Positions 17,874 to 26,611 of a stretch of DNA of 64,000 nucleotides are shown here, piece after piece. The stretch is from Chitinophagales bacterium (GTDB lineage Bacteria; Bacteroidota; Bacteroidia; Chitinophagales; UBA2359), in NCBI GenBank assembly GCA_020628375.1, contig JAHDFD010000002.1, positions 1 through 64,000 on the forward strand. Direction: 5' to 3'. Position 1 is the first letter of the stretch. Every line of letters begins with the position of its first letter. Made by a program: the position numbers and the translations under genes. The notes beneath the pieces were generated by a model. The model worked only from the letters and a program-made list of their open reading frames with translations, searched no databases and had not been told where the DNA came from.

Positions 17874-18812
17874 CTACTTCTTCTCAAAACGAAACTTAGC
17901 CCAAACAGGAAGATGATCCGAGATTTTCTTGGCTTCTTTATTCGTTTTAAAGGCACGTGCAAAATCAACGGTTCCTCTTTCTAACAATTTCATATCTTCC
18001 GATTTGAAATATATATTATCATAAGGTTCATTCAAATGTGAAGAATTATCATCAGGAACGCCTTTCGTTTTTAAACTTGTTGGGTAATTAGGTAAACAGC
18101 ACTCGTAGCCTTCGTCAATAATTCGCTGAATACCCTTAGTATGTACATCCTGGTTAAAATCTCCAAGAATCATCCAATTTCTTTTAGGATCTTTACGAAT
18201 GAGCTTAGGTATTTGACCAGCTTCTTTGGACGGATTTTTCTTTGTAGGCACTAAATGACAATTTACCAATACTAGCTCATTGCCCAGATCATTTTCAAAT
18301 ACAGCGATATAAGGCTCTCTTTCTATTCCTTCGTCTAAAGCTTTAGCAAGTGCAGCCTTCCCTACCCTTTTAACCTTATCGGTTCTCCAGAGATAGGCAT
18401 AACGTTCTGATGTTTGAGGGTTAGAACTATTGGTTCTGTCGCTAACAACATAATCCCATTTTGTTCCTTTTCTGCTTAGTGCATCAGCTAATAAAGAAAC
18501 TCCTTTCGCTCCTTTTCTTATGTTTATTTCCTGAAGTGCAAGCAAGTCAAAATGTCGAAGTATTCCCGCCATAAAATCGATTCGTTCATAATCATCACTA
18601 TCGAAATTATAAACATTCCAGGAAGCCACGGTTATTTCATCTGACTTAGAATTATGAGCTGGTGCTCTGTAATCTACAGGAAGTTCCTTTTCAGAAAAAG
18701 ATTCCCAACCAAAGGTGGCAAGCACCTGACGGGTTTGTTCCGGTCCTAAAAAGAACCATATTCCGCCCAAACAAAGCAGAATTACAACTATTTTAAGATA
18801 TGTTTTTATCAA
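17874..18812 (-). CDS. Endonuclease/exonuclease/phosphatase family protein
   Basis: Protein of 312 aa with one N-terminal membrane anchor or signal segment (residues about 5-20). The catalytic fold is marked by VASWNVYNF (Asn), LALQEI (metal-binding Glu), LVNCHLVPTK, MILGDFNQD (Asp-x-Asn) and ISDHLPVWA (Asp-His). These are the metal and catalytic residues of the DNase I/exonuclease III/inositol phosphatase superfamily. Location outside the cytoplasm suggests an extracytoplasmic nuclease or phosphodiesterase; the substrate cannot be told. It starts 5 bp after the acyl-CoA reductase gene. Confidence 0.87.
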   Translation of the reverse strand: MIKTYLKIVVILLCLGGIWFFLGPEQTRQVLATFGWESFSEKELPVDYRAPAHNSKSDEITVASWNVYNFDSDDYERIDFMAGILRHFDLLALQEINIRKGAKGVSLLADALSRKGTKWDYVVSDRTNSSNPQTSERYAYLWRTDKVKRVGKAALAKALDEGIEREPYIAVFENDLGNELVLVNCHLVPTKKNPSKEAGQIPKLIRKDPKRNWMILGDFNQDVHTKGIQRIIDEGYECCLPNYPTSLKTKGVPDDNSSHLNEPYDNIYFKSEDMKLLERGTVDFARAFKTNKEAKKISDHLPVWAKFRFEKK

Positions 18813-18816
18813 TTTA

Positions 18817-19827
18817 CTAAATTTCTTCAGTTAAAAATCTCAGTGTATCAACACCATCAGCATAATCCCACAGATCGGGAGACTGCGCTTTACCAAATGG
18901 AATACAGCTTTCAGAATTACCTACTATACACTGTATATCTACAGCTGCCTCATTTAATTTTAAATTTAAGACCTCTCGATCTTTATAGCGTTCAAAATGC
19001 AAAACCGCTAATCTTGAAAAAAGCGATTCATCTTCTTTCATTATAAAAAAATCATTTGCAAAATGCTTGTCTTGATTCATTAAATATAAAGCAAGATTAT
19101 AATCGAAGTTATTTGCGTATTTATGATGATTTTTTAATTCAGATAAATATTGAAAAGATTCAAACACCTTACTTACTTCGTATTGCTCCGGAATAAACAA
19201 TTTAGAAACGTTTCGGCAGCCCAAACCGAAGTAGGCAAAAACATCATCTCCTAAAGCCTTAAGTTCATCGTCTGTTTCACTTCCATCAATAATAGCAACT
19301 GAGGTTCTGTTTTTTCTCAATAATAAAGGTACATTCCTGAAATAATATTCAAAGTAACGAGCCGAATTATTACTACCTGTTGCAATTACAGCTTCATGCC
19401 CTTTAAGCATGGGAAGTATTTTAATGAATTCTTTACATCTTGAATCACTTTCGCATAATATGTTAACAATAAGCTTCATCAATTCTTCATCTTTAGAAGA
19501 AAGTTTGAGCAATGCCTTGTGTCCACTAATAAAAACGGCAATCAGATCATGAATACCTACCAATGGAATATTACCAGCACAAATGACTCCAATATTTTTA
19601 CTTTCTGATGAAAAGTTTTCTTTACGATAAAGCTCAACCCATTTATTCAGATTTTCTTCCTTCAGATAACTATTAGCAATTGCCTGAATTGACCTTTTCT
19701 GATTTTCTATTGTAAACCAGGGATTCTTTCTTTTCGCTTTATGTAATACAGATTCGTAAGTTTCTGTATTTTCCAACAAGTTTTGCCCTAAATTTGCAAG
19801 TAGTTGAATTCGTTCTTCGAGTTCCAT
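18817..19827 (-). CDS. Acyl-CoA reductase (LuxC-like)
   Basis: Protein of 336 aa of the LuxC-type acyl-CoA reductase family, which reduces acyl-CoA to aldehyde with NAD(P)H. Supporting blocks are KNIGVICAGNIPLVGIHDL (nucleotide-binding region), VIATGSNNSARYFEYYF, LLRKNRTSVAIIDG and VFAYFGLGCRNVSKLFIP, which contains the likely catalytic Cys in GLGCRN. It is shorter than bioluminescence LuxC but typical of the Bacteroidota form, which is commonly found next to a ferredoxin gene, as here (divergent, 88 bp away). It heads an operon with the EEP and AraC genes. Confidence 0.88.
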   Translation of the reverse strand: MELEERIQLLANLGQNLLENTETYESVLHKAKRKNPWFTIENQKRSIQAIANSYLKEENLNKWVELYRKENFSSESKNIGVICAGNIPLVGIHDLIAVFISGHKALLKLSSKDEELMKLIVNILCESDSRCKEFIKILPMLKGHEAVIATGSNNSARYFEYYFRNVPLLLRKNRTSVAIIDGSETDDELKALGDDVFAYFGLGCRNVSKLFIPEQYEVSKVFESFQYLSELKNHHKYANNFDYNLALYLMNQDKHFANDFFIMKEDESLFSRLAVLHFERYKDREVLNLKLNEAAVDIQCIVGNSESCIPFGKAQSPDLWDYADGVDTLRFLTEEI

Positions 19828-19915
19828 ATTAAACTTTTAGTTTTTTAAGCGGTTAAGAATACGAATATGCTTAAATATTTATTTCTTAATGCAAAACAAT
19901 TAAAAAAAATTAGCA

Positions 19916-20269
19916 ATGGCAATAATGATTACAGATGAATGCATCAATTGCGGTGCATGTGAGCCGGAATGCCCTAATAATGCAATATACGAAGGTGGTG
20001 TTGAATGGGCAATGGCCGATGGAACAGGTGTTAAAGGTGACTATACATTAATTAATGGAGAAACGGTAGATGCTGATGATCGCCTTGAACCAGTTGATGA
20101 AGATGTATATTTTATAGTTTCTGATAAATGTACCGAATGTAAAGGATTCCACGAAGAACCACAATGTGCGGCGGTTTGTCCGGTCGATTGTTGTGTTCCC
20201 GATCCGGAACAAGTAGATACAGAAGAAGAATTATTAGCACGAAAAGAAAAATTACACCTTGACGATTAG
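19916..20269 (+). CDS. 4Fe-4S dicluster ferredoxin
   Basis: Small electron carrier of 117 aa. The first cluster motif CINCGACEPECPNNAIYEGG (residues 8-27) and the second cluster motif CTECKGF..QCAAVCPVDCC (around residues 68-92) supply eight Cys ligands for two [4Fe-4S] clusters; the second has the elongated spacing of the Alvin/Bacteroidota-type ferredoxin. It is divergent from the acyl-CoA reductase gene and followed by a strong terminator. Confidence 0.93.
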   Translation: MAIMITDECINCGACEPECPNNAIYEGGVEWAMADGTGVKGDYTLINGETVDADDRLEPVDEDVYFIVSDKCTECKGFHEEPQCAAVCPVDCCVPDPEQVDTEEELLARKEKLHLDD

Positions 20270-20289
20270 TTATTTTAAAACTCAAAAAG

Positions 20290-20328
20290 AAAAGCCCTGG
20301 TGCTATTAATTAGTATCAGGGCTTTTTT
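20290..20328 (+). terminator. Intrinsic terminator of ferredoxin gene
   Basis: Inverted repeat AAAAGCCCTGGTGCTA / TAGTATCAGGGCTTTT followed by TT. It lies 20 bp after the ferredoxin stop and can also serve the convergent minus-strand gene that ends at 20351. Confidence 0.85.
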
Positions 20329-20350
20329 GTTGCTTAATTTTTACATTGCT

Positions 20351-22120
20351 CTAGTGAACAATAAAGGTTTTTTGCTCACTCTTTTCTTTGTTATTTAATT
20401 GTAGAATATAAGTACCACCACTCAACGAACTGATATCGATCATTTTATTATTATCTCCTATACTTGTCTTAATATTTTTCTGTAAAACCAATTGTCCAAC
20501 TACATTAAAAATAACAACTTCTAATGCTTGTATATTGTTGCTTGTAAAATTCAAATTTATGAAGTCTGAACTTGGATTTGGAGAAATATCAAACACATCA
20601 ACGTTAAAATGTCGGTCTATTTCTATAACATTATATTCTTCTACTTTACCAAATATATCTGTTACATTCAAGCGATAATAGTATTTGCTTTCCTGTAAAT
20701 CTTTATCTACAAATTCGTAATTAAAAGGAGAAGAAGTGTTCCCATAACTATTTAACTTTCCTATACTTTCAAAAGTGATTCCATCTTTAGATCGATAGAT
20801 TTCAAAAAAATCATTTTCAAACTCTGATAATGTTTTCCATTTCAAGACATTGCTCTCGTTTTCAGATCTTCCAATGAAATAAGCTAAATCAATCGAAGTT
20901 GTGGTACATTCAATTGTTCCTGAATAAGTTTGACTACATAAGGTCTCATTATCGGTTACAATTACTTCAAAGTATGGTTCTTCTTTAGAAAAACTAACTG
21001 AAACTGTATTCGAGAAAGTACTTGTTGTACCATCTATTGTATAGGTATAATCACCATCGGGTAAAGTTATGATAACTTCATTATTCAAATCATTACACTC
21101 AATGGTTGGTTGAATATCTAAATGACTACAATCAACTCCTTCCTGCGAGTAGAAAGTTCTGGCAAAGACAACATTATCAGCCTGAAACTCGATAAAGTTT
21201 TGAGTTACTTCAGCATCTGATATAATATCACCGTTGGTAGCGTCGATATTAAATAGGCGGTTTGTGCCATTATTATCGATTCCGCTTACAATATAGGTTT
21301 GTGATTGATATTCAAAAACAGCAGATCCCACCACAAAAGCACTTAAATTATTACTAAGATCTGATATAACTGTAACATCACCAGTAGTAAAATCTATTTC
21401 AGCTAATTGAGCATTGTTACCATTTGCTGTACGGTATAAACCAATCAGTTTGTCGTTTAGTAAATTGTAAGACAACTCATTTATATTACCTGAAAAAGCA
21501 ACCTCATATAAAACATCACCATTAATTGCGTTAATAGTAAATAACTTTTTAACACCGGGAGGCGTAACACCAACAATAAAATATCTGTTAAAGTTAGAAT
21601 CGAAACAAGAAGTACCAAGCACAGTCGCTGAAATATTACTTAAAGTACTGATATAGCTTACTTCCGCCGTATTAATATCTACAGAAACAAAATCGTCGCT
21701 TATTCCATTATATTGTAAACCATAAAGCTGCGAAGTTTTAAGATCGAACTCCATTTCTTTCGCGGTACCATCTATCACTGGAATTAATTCTGCTGTTCCA
21801 TCGTAAATATCAACTTTACATAAGCTTAATTGCCCACTTCCATTGGCACCATAAAATAAATATTGAGCATTTCTTGAATCTAAAGTAGAACTACCAACAT
21901 ATACGCCTTCAATATTTTGTATTTCAATAGAATTTTCGATCGAAGCAGACTGAGCATTTATATCAACAAAATATTGATTGCCCTGATAAGTTCCTAAACT
22001 ATCATTAAAACTTTCAAATTCATAGTATAATCCATAAAGCTGTGCTTGTTGAGCCCAACTTTCAAAATTTAGATTGAATAGGATAGCTAAAACCAAAAGA
22101 GTAAATTTTAAACTTTTCAT
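20351..22120 (-). CDS. Secreted beta-propeller protein with T9SS type A sorting domain
   Basis: Exported protein of 589 aa. Signal peptide residues 1-23 (ending SWAQ). Residues about 25-320 carry repeated strands (LYGLQYNGISDDFVSVDINT, LIGLYRTANGNNAQLAEID) typical of a propeller. A fibronectin-like module (about 415-500: GRSENESNVLKWKTLSEFEN, YYYRLNVTDIFG) precedes the sorting domain, which starts ISPNPSSDFINLNF and ends GGTYILQLNN...FIVH. The same last two modules are paralogous to those of the protein at 40304. It is presumably released or anchored at the surface by T9SS; the function of the propeller is unknown. Confidence 0.87.
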   Translation of the reverse strand: MKSLKFTLLVLAILFNLNFESWAQQAQLYGLYYEFESFNDSLGTYQGNQYFVDINAQSASIENSIEIQNIEGVYVGSSTLDSRNAQYLFYGANGSGQLSLCKVDIYDGTAELIPVIDGTAKEMEFDLKTSQLYGLQYNGISDDFVSVDINTAEVSYISTLSNISATVLGTSCFDSNFNRYFIVGVTPPGVKKLFTINAINGDVLYEVAFSGNINELSYNLLNDKLIGLYRTANGNNAQLAEIDFTTGDVTVISDLSNNLSAFVVGSAVFEYQSQTYIVSGIDNNGTNRLFNIDATNGDIISDAEVTQNFIEFQADNVVFARTFYSQEGVDCSHLDIQPTIECNDLNNEVIITLPDGDYTYTIDGTTSTFSNTVSVSFSKEEPYFEVIVTDNETLCSQTYSGTIECTTTSIDLAYFIGRSENESNVLKWKTLSEFENDFFEIYRSKDGITFESIGKLNSYGNTSSPFNYEFVDKDLQESKYYYRLNVTDIFGKVEEYNVIEIDRHFNVDVFDISPNPSSDFINLNFTSNNIQALEVVIFNVVGQLVLQKNIKTSIGDNNKMIDISSLSGGTYILQLNNKEKSEQKTFIVH

Positions 22121-22223
22121 CCTATTTCTTTATATTATTAAAAGTCAAATAGATGAAGAATGTACAATTAAAAGCTTGAAATTGTTTTAACAAAAAAATA
22201 GCCCTATTACTAAAATTATTGTA

Positions 22224-22398
22224 ATACAATTTTAACTTTAATATATCGTACATTTATGAGAGCGAGAGCTACTATCAAATTAAGCCCAACAAACGAGTCA
22301 TGCCCCGAAAAATAGGGAGGTGTCTATATTTCGACTTCATTACATTACGCTCAATATGACACGATCATTTGTACGTTTTTTAATATTTAAATTTGTAT
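22224..22398. repeat. MITE-like element A, copy 1 (175 bp)
   Basis: A 175-bp unit that recurs at 24966-25140 in the same orientation and with exactly the same length. Ends form imperfect ~29-bp terminal inverted repeats (ATACAATTTTAAC... at the left; the right end reads ATACAAATTTAAA on the other strand), both finishing in CGTACA. An internal hairpin CGAAAAATAG / CTATATTTCG sits near the middle. No coding capacity. The rest of the 22121-22618 gap holds a GATCAGT/ACTGATC hairpin (22401-22425) and nothing else that I recognise. Confidence 0.8.
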
Positions 22399-22400
22399 AA

Positions 22401-22425
22401 GATCAGTTCGACAAGCTCACTGATC
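22401..22425. repeat. Short hairpin repeat
   Basis: GATCAGT / ACTGATC with an 11-nt loop containing TCGACAAGCTC. It resembles dispersed intergenic palindromes that I know from flavobacterial genomes (TTCGACAAGCTCA-type). It directly abuts element A copy 1. No strong T-tract, so terminator function is doubtful. Confidence 0.45.
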
Positions 22426-22618
22426 GTATAAGTTCGGTAGCTGAGTATCATCTAAGCCTCTTGTCAAAATATCGCAATCAGTTTTCGTAATAAACTCTAA
22501 TTCTTAAATAAAAAAGCCCAAACCAAATTAATGATTCAGGCGAAAAAACTACTGTCAATTTAATACAAACTAAAACATATCGTGGTGCATATATTTCAAT
22601 TTGTGCAACAAAATCCTT

Positions 22619-23932
22619 TTAGGCATCCTGCTTATTTGATAATACTAAAAGATGTAGTAAGTAAGCGAATATTGGACTTGTAATTGTAACTCCAACAATA
22701 TCAACTAGTGTAAAAAATCCATAAAAAGTCAATGCGTACATTCCGATGAAGGAAACAAGAATCGTAGTAAACATTACGGCATGGAAAAATATTTCTTTAT
22801 TAAACGGATAAGAATTTCTGTTTGACCAAGAAAAAGCAGCCTCTGTTTGTCCGTTAGAAAGTTGTAAACTTGTTTTACCATTAACTACTACATTTATTAG
22901 AACAACATTCAATAATAATAGCGCCATAATAATTAGTCCCCACTCTCCCACCGTAGGAACATCATCATTAACGACAGGCACATACTCAAAAGTTCTAACA
23001 CAGAAAGGATTTTCTGGTGCTGCATCCACTCCGAATGCCGCTCCGAATTGTGAAGCTGCTGCATATAATGTATTGGTTGAAGGATCAAATGAAGCTCCTG
23101 ATGCATCTGCTATATCCGAGGCAATTTGTGTTTGAGTTCCCGTTGTTGGAGAATTTAAAACGATCTGTGTAAAAGTTCCATTTGGACCAGGTGTGAATGC
23201 ATCATTATCACAATAGTACATAGTATTGTTTCCAATCCAGGTTAACCCATCGGCTGGTACTCCATTATCACCTCCTGCGAATGTTACCTGCTCTACTGTA
23301 CCTGAAGTTCCGTCTGCATTGATCGGTACAAACCATAACAGATCACTCTGTGAAGCATAAATTCCATTGCTTTGGTTGAACACGATTCCTCCCATGCCGA
23401 AGCCTCCATCTGCCCATTGTGCATCATCTGCCCATACTGAAACGGTATTCGTTGATGGATCTATTTTTATAATTCTTGAATCTGGTCCTATGTCTGAAAC
23501 GTAATAATTACCATTACTATCCAAGTCTATTGCATGTCCTACACAACCAGTTGGTAAAGTCCATGAATTAACCAATGCCCCACTTGACAGATCATAAGCA
23601 TTTACTGCTCCTGCTGATGCTGTTGATGGATCGAAATCCCAGGCAATATTAACACATGCCAGCAGTACATTATTGGCTGCATCTACACGTAAACCCCATG
23701 CTGTTGGCAAACTGCTTGTTGATGGCGGTACAAATTCTGAAATGGCTCCACTTGACAGATCAACCTGAGTTATGGCTCCAGAGAAAAAGTGAGAAGCATA
23801 TAACTGACCATCGTGTACAATTATATCTTCAGGGAATACATTGTCTCCTAAGGATACACAATCATTTTCCTGAGCGAACACATTAATTGAAAAGAAAATT
23901 AATAATGCTGTAAGAACTGAATAAATCTTCAT
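22619..23932 (-). CDS. SMP-30/NHL-like beta-propeller with internal IPTL-like anchor motif
   Basis: Exported protein of 437 aa. Signal peptide residues 1-20 (NVFAQ). Residues about 25-315 form a propeller (FPEDIIVHDGQLYASHFFSG, CVGHAIDLDSNGNYYVSDIG). At about 323-345 is VPTVGEWGLIIMALLLLNVV, which closely matches the IPTL-CTERM sorting signal (P-T-x-x-E-W plus a helix). In IPTL proteins this signal is at the very C-terminus; here about 90 more residues follow with two further membrane helices (about 380-402 and 407-430). The protein is probably membrane-anchored. It lies 67 bp downstream of an AraC gene, and the two genes are bracketed by element A copies. Confidence 0.75.
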   Translation of the reverse strand: MKIYSVLTALLIFFSINVFAQENDCVSLGDNVFPEDIIVHDGQLYASHFFSGAITQVDLSSGAISEFVPPSTSSLPTAWGLRVDAANNVLLACVNIAWDFDPSTASAGAVNAYDLSSGALVNSWTLPTGCVGHAIDLDSNGNYYVSDIGPDSRIIKIDPSTNTVSVWADDAQWADGGFGMGGIVFNQSNGIYASQSDLLWFVPINADGTSGTVEQVTFAGGDNGVPADGLTWIGNNTMYYCDNDAFTPGPNGTFTQIVLNSPTTGTQTQIASDIADASGASFDPSTNTLYAAASQFGAAFGVDAAPENPFCVRTFEYVPVVNDDVPTVGEWGLIIMALLLLNVVLINVVVNGKTSLQLSNGQTEAAFSWSNRNSYPFNKEIFFHAVMFTTILVSFIGMYALTFYGFFTLVDIVGVTITSPIFAYLLHLLVLSNKQDA

Positions 23933-23999
23933 AATTAAAAAATATTTGAAATGTAAATTTCTTAAGAATGATAGATTTTGTTAATACCAAAAATACGAA

Positions 24000-24866
24000 T
24001 TATAAACCATTTTGATAATTCTCCCTGAATTGCTTGGGAGTCAGATCGGTATATTGCTTGAAAAGCCTGGTTAAGTGGTGCAGTTCTTTGAAATTCAGTT
24101 CGTAAGCTATTTCAGAAATTGATTTATTTGAATAAAGCAATTCACTTTTTACCTCACTGATAATTCTTTGTTTAATTAAGTTGGTAGCAGATAAGTTATA
24201 ATGTAGTTTAATCACCTTATTCAAGGTAACTCTACTTACATTCAGCATTTCAGCATAATCGGAAACCCTGTGAAACTTATGAAAATTCTCTTCTAATTTC
24301 ATTTTAAACTCTACAATGGTCTGATTATATTGTATATCCGTTTCAATATTATGATATGCGCAAAACTCTCTGTTTAACTTGGTGAGAATATAGTACAGAA
24401 TTGATCGCAGTAAATGTTCACTATCTTCTTTGGTATGGTGAATCTCCTGTTGCATTTCTCCAAAGAAATTATTGATCAGTGCGAAATTATCAGAAGTTAA
24501 TTTTAGAGTACTTGTATGATAAGGATTAAAAAAATACTGTAATCTGTAAGCAAAGAATTTATCTTCAAAAAAATCACTTAGAAAATCATTTTCAAATATT
24601 AGAAAAAAGCCTCTTATATCGCTCTCATTAACAAACCATTTTCTTTTTTGAAAAGGGCTAATAAACAGAAATTGATTATCATGCATGGTGAATTTCTTGG
24701 TATCTAAAATAAGCTCACCACTAATTTTAGAGAAGACCATTACCTCAAAAAAATCTGTACAATGCACTTTATCACTAAAGTCAAAAAAAGGCACTTCTTC
24801 AATTTTACCAATTTCCATTAACAAGCCATTGTTAAATTTTTCTTTATTGAATTTGTAAACCTTCAT
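24000..24866 (-). CDS. AraC family transcriptional regulator
   Basis: Regulator of 288 aa: cupin-like N-terminal half (residues about 1-150, e.g. FTMHDNQFLFISPFQKRKWF) and a C-terminal AraC DNA-binding domain with helices VSDYAEMLNVSRVTLNKVIK and SISEIAYELNFKELHHLTRLF followed by YTDLTPKQFREN. It is transcribed toward the propeller gene at 22619 and may control it or sense its state. MITE-like element A copy 2 begins 99 bp upstream of its start codon, so the element may overlap or sit beside its promoter. Confidence 0.92.
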   Translation of the reverse strand: MKVYKFNKEKFNNGLLMEIGKIEEVPFFDFSDKVHCTDFFEVMVFSKISGELILDTKKFTMHDNQFLFISPFQKRKWFVNESDIRGFFLIFENDFLSDFFEDKFFAYRLQYFFNPYHTSTLKLTSDNFALINNFFGEMQQEIHHTKEDSEHLLRSILYYILTKLNREFCAYHNIETDIQYNQTIVEFKMKLEENFHKFHRVSDYAEMLNVSRVTLNKVIKLHYNLSATNLIKQRIISEVKSELLYSNKSISEIAYELNFKELHHLTRLFKQYTDLTPKQFRENYQNGL

Positions 24867-24965
24867 TGAATGAATACCAAGCTTATAGAATTATGAAAAA
24901 AGTCTGCAAAATTTTGTCAGCTCTCTTGAACTCCCAGACAAACTTTAAGCAAATTAATTAGTATA

Positions 24966-25140
24966 ATACAATTTTAACTTTAATATATCGTACATTTATG
25001 AGAACGTGAACCACTATCAAATTAAGCCCAATACACAAATCATCCCGCGAAATATAGGGAGATGTCTATATTTCGACTTCATTGCATTGCGCTCAATATG
25101 ACACGAAAATTTGTACGTTTTTTAGTTTTTAAATTTGTAT
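24966..25140. repeat. MITE-like element A, copy 2 (175 bp)
   Basis: Second copy of the unit at 22224-22398: same length, same orientation, same terminal inverted repeats. Its internal hairpin is a perfect 10-bp stem (CGAAATATAG / CTATATTTCG). It occupies most of the 374-bp gap between the AraC gene and trxB; the remainder of that gap shows no gene. Confidence 0.8.
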
Positions 25141-25240
25141 AAGTGTGGCAAATATGTAAAAAAATAGAAAAAATCACAAAAAAAATCCCTTCCAAGAATT
25201 ACTCGAAAGGGAAATATGATAATTAGAATTATAATTAAAT

Positions 25241-26197
25241 TCAAGCATTTTCAAGCTCAAACTCTCTAGCTGCCAGGTAACGTTCAGCTTCTAAAGCAGC
25301 CATACAACCTGTTCCTGCAGCAGTTACAGCCTGACGGTAAACATGGTCCTGAACATCTCCACCAGCATATACACCGGCAATATTAGTTGAAGTGGTATCA
25401 GGTTTAGTTATTAGATAACCATTGTTGTCCATATCCAACATACCTTTAAAAAGATCAGTATTAGGTTTATGACCAATTGCCACGAAAAAACCTGTTAAAG
25501 GAATTTCTGAAACCTCCTGTGTTTTATTATTGATGATCCTTGCTCCTGTTACACCATCGTCTCCCAAAACCTCCTGTGTTTCTGTATTCCAGTGAACAAT
25601 AATATTTTCAGCTTTATGTACACGTTCCTGCATAATTTTAGAAGCGCGCATTTCATCACGACGAACCAGCATGTGCACTTTACTACAAAGTTTTGATAAG
25701 TAAAGAGCTTCTTCAGCAGCGGTATCACCAGCACCAACTACAGCTACATCCTGTCCTTTATAGAAAAACCCGTCACATACCGCACATGCAGAAACACCTC
25801 CACCTGCATCTCTTAATCTGATCTCTGATTCAAGACCTAACCATTTAGCTGAGGCACCAGTACAAATAATTACTGTTTCTGCTTCTATGCTTGCTTCTTC
25901 AGCGTGATCGACAAATATTTTATGTTCCCCTTCTTTCAGATCCACTTTTGTAACCATTCCAAATCGAATATCGGTTCCAAAGCGTTCAGCTTGCTTACGA
26001 AAATCTTCCATCATTTCTGGTCCCATTATACCGTCAGGATAACCCGGATAATTTTCAACTTCTGTTGTATCCATTAATTGTCCTCCCATTTTCAAACCAG
26101 TGATCATTACCGGATTAAGCCCTGCTCTTGCAGCATAAACAGCCGCTGTGTAACCAGCAGGTCCAGAGCCAATGATTAAGCATTTGATTTTTTCCAT
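25241..26197 (-). CDS. trxB: Thioredoxin-disulfide reductase
   Basis: NADPH-dependent FAD enzyme (318 aa) that keeps thioredoxin reduced. The FAD-binding fingerprint GSGPAGYTAAVYAARAGL is at residues 11-28, the redox-active CAVC near 138-141 (SACAVCDGFFYKG), the NADPH-binding GAGDTAAEEALYL around 155-167, and the closing FAD motif GVYAGGDVQDHVYRQAVTAA. Length and order are those of the low-molecular-weight bacterial enzyme. It is a single gene with a long upstream gap containing a large palindrome. Confidence 0.96.
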   Translation of the reverse strand: MEKIKCLIIGSGPAGYTAAVYAARAGLNPVMITGLKMGGQLMDTTEVENYPGYPDGIMGPEMMEDFRKQAERFGTDIRFGMVTKVDLKEGEHKIFVDHAEEASIEAETVIICTGASAKWLGLESEIRLRDAGGGVSACAVCDGFFYKGQDVAVVGAGDTAAEEALYLSKLCSKVHMLVRRDEMRASKIMQERVHKAENIIVHWNTETQEVLGDDGVTGARIINNKTQEVSEIPLTGFFVAIGHKPNTDLFKGMLDMDNNGYLITKPDTTSTNIAGVYAGGDVQDHVYRQAVTAAGTGCMAALEAERYLAAREFELENA

Positions 26198-26349
26198 TTA
26201 TAAAAAAGTTATTTTAAAAACATTGCAAATTTAACAGTCTTATGATTGTAACATGCTTAAAATAAGCTAAAAGTGAAGTTCTAATATTCTGTAGTGGTTG
26301 ATATTGAGTGATTTTTTTATTTTATATCAATATTATTATCTTTCTTTTT

Positions 26350-26575
26350 TCAGAAAACGATTTTAGACGATAGATGTAATGGGCAACAAACTTGTAGATA
26401 CTTTAAAGAAATTCAGTTGGTCAAGAGACCAACTTAGGTACAGACTTTTGTTGGTCTCTTGACCAACAATATAATGTCCATCAATTGCTTACCCACTACA
26501 GATAAACATTAGACAACCTAAATGTGATTTTTAGTCAGCTTTTGAAATATTCTAACATCTATTGTCCGATTTCTA
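26350..26575. repeat. Large nested palindrome with perfect 18-bp core stem
   Basis: In the 414-bp gap between trxB and lnt. The centre is a perfect inverted repeat GTTGGTCAAGAGACCAAC (26416-26433) / GTTGGTCTCTTGACCAAC (26450-26467) with a 16-nt spacer; each arm is itself nearly palindromic. Further out, GACGATAGATGT (about 26364-26375) pairs with ACATCTATTGTCC (about 26547-26559). The arm core GTC-AA-GAGAC matches the hairpin core of the elements at 44491 and 45642. Probably a relic mobile element or a cruciform-forming site. No coding capacity. Confidence 0.7.
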
Positions 26576-26611
26576 ATTTCCTTTTTAAAATCATTCGTAA
26601 GGTAACATGAC

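Noticed and set aside
22224-25140. Insertion sequence with the two 175-bp copies as its ends
   Set aside because: No transposase lies between them; the genes are AraC and a propeller. Each copy has its own inverted ends, so they are separate elements.
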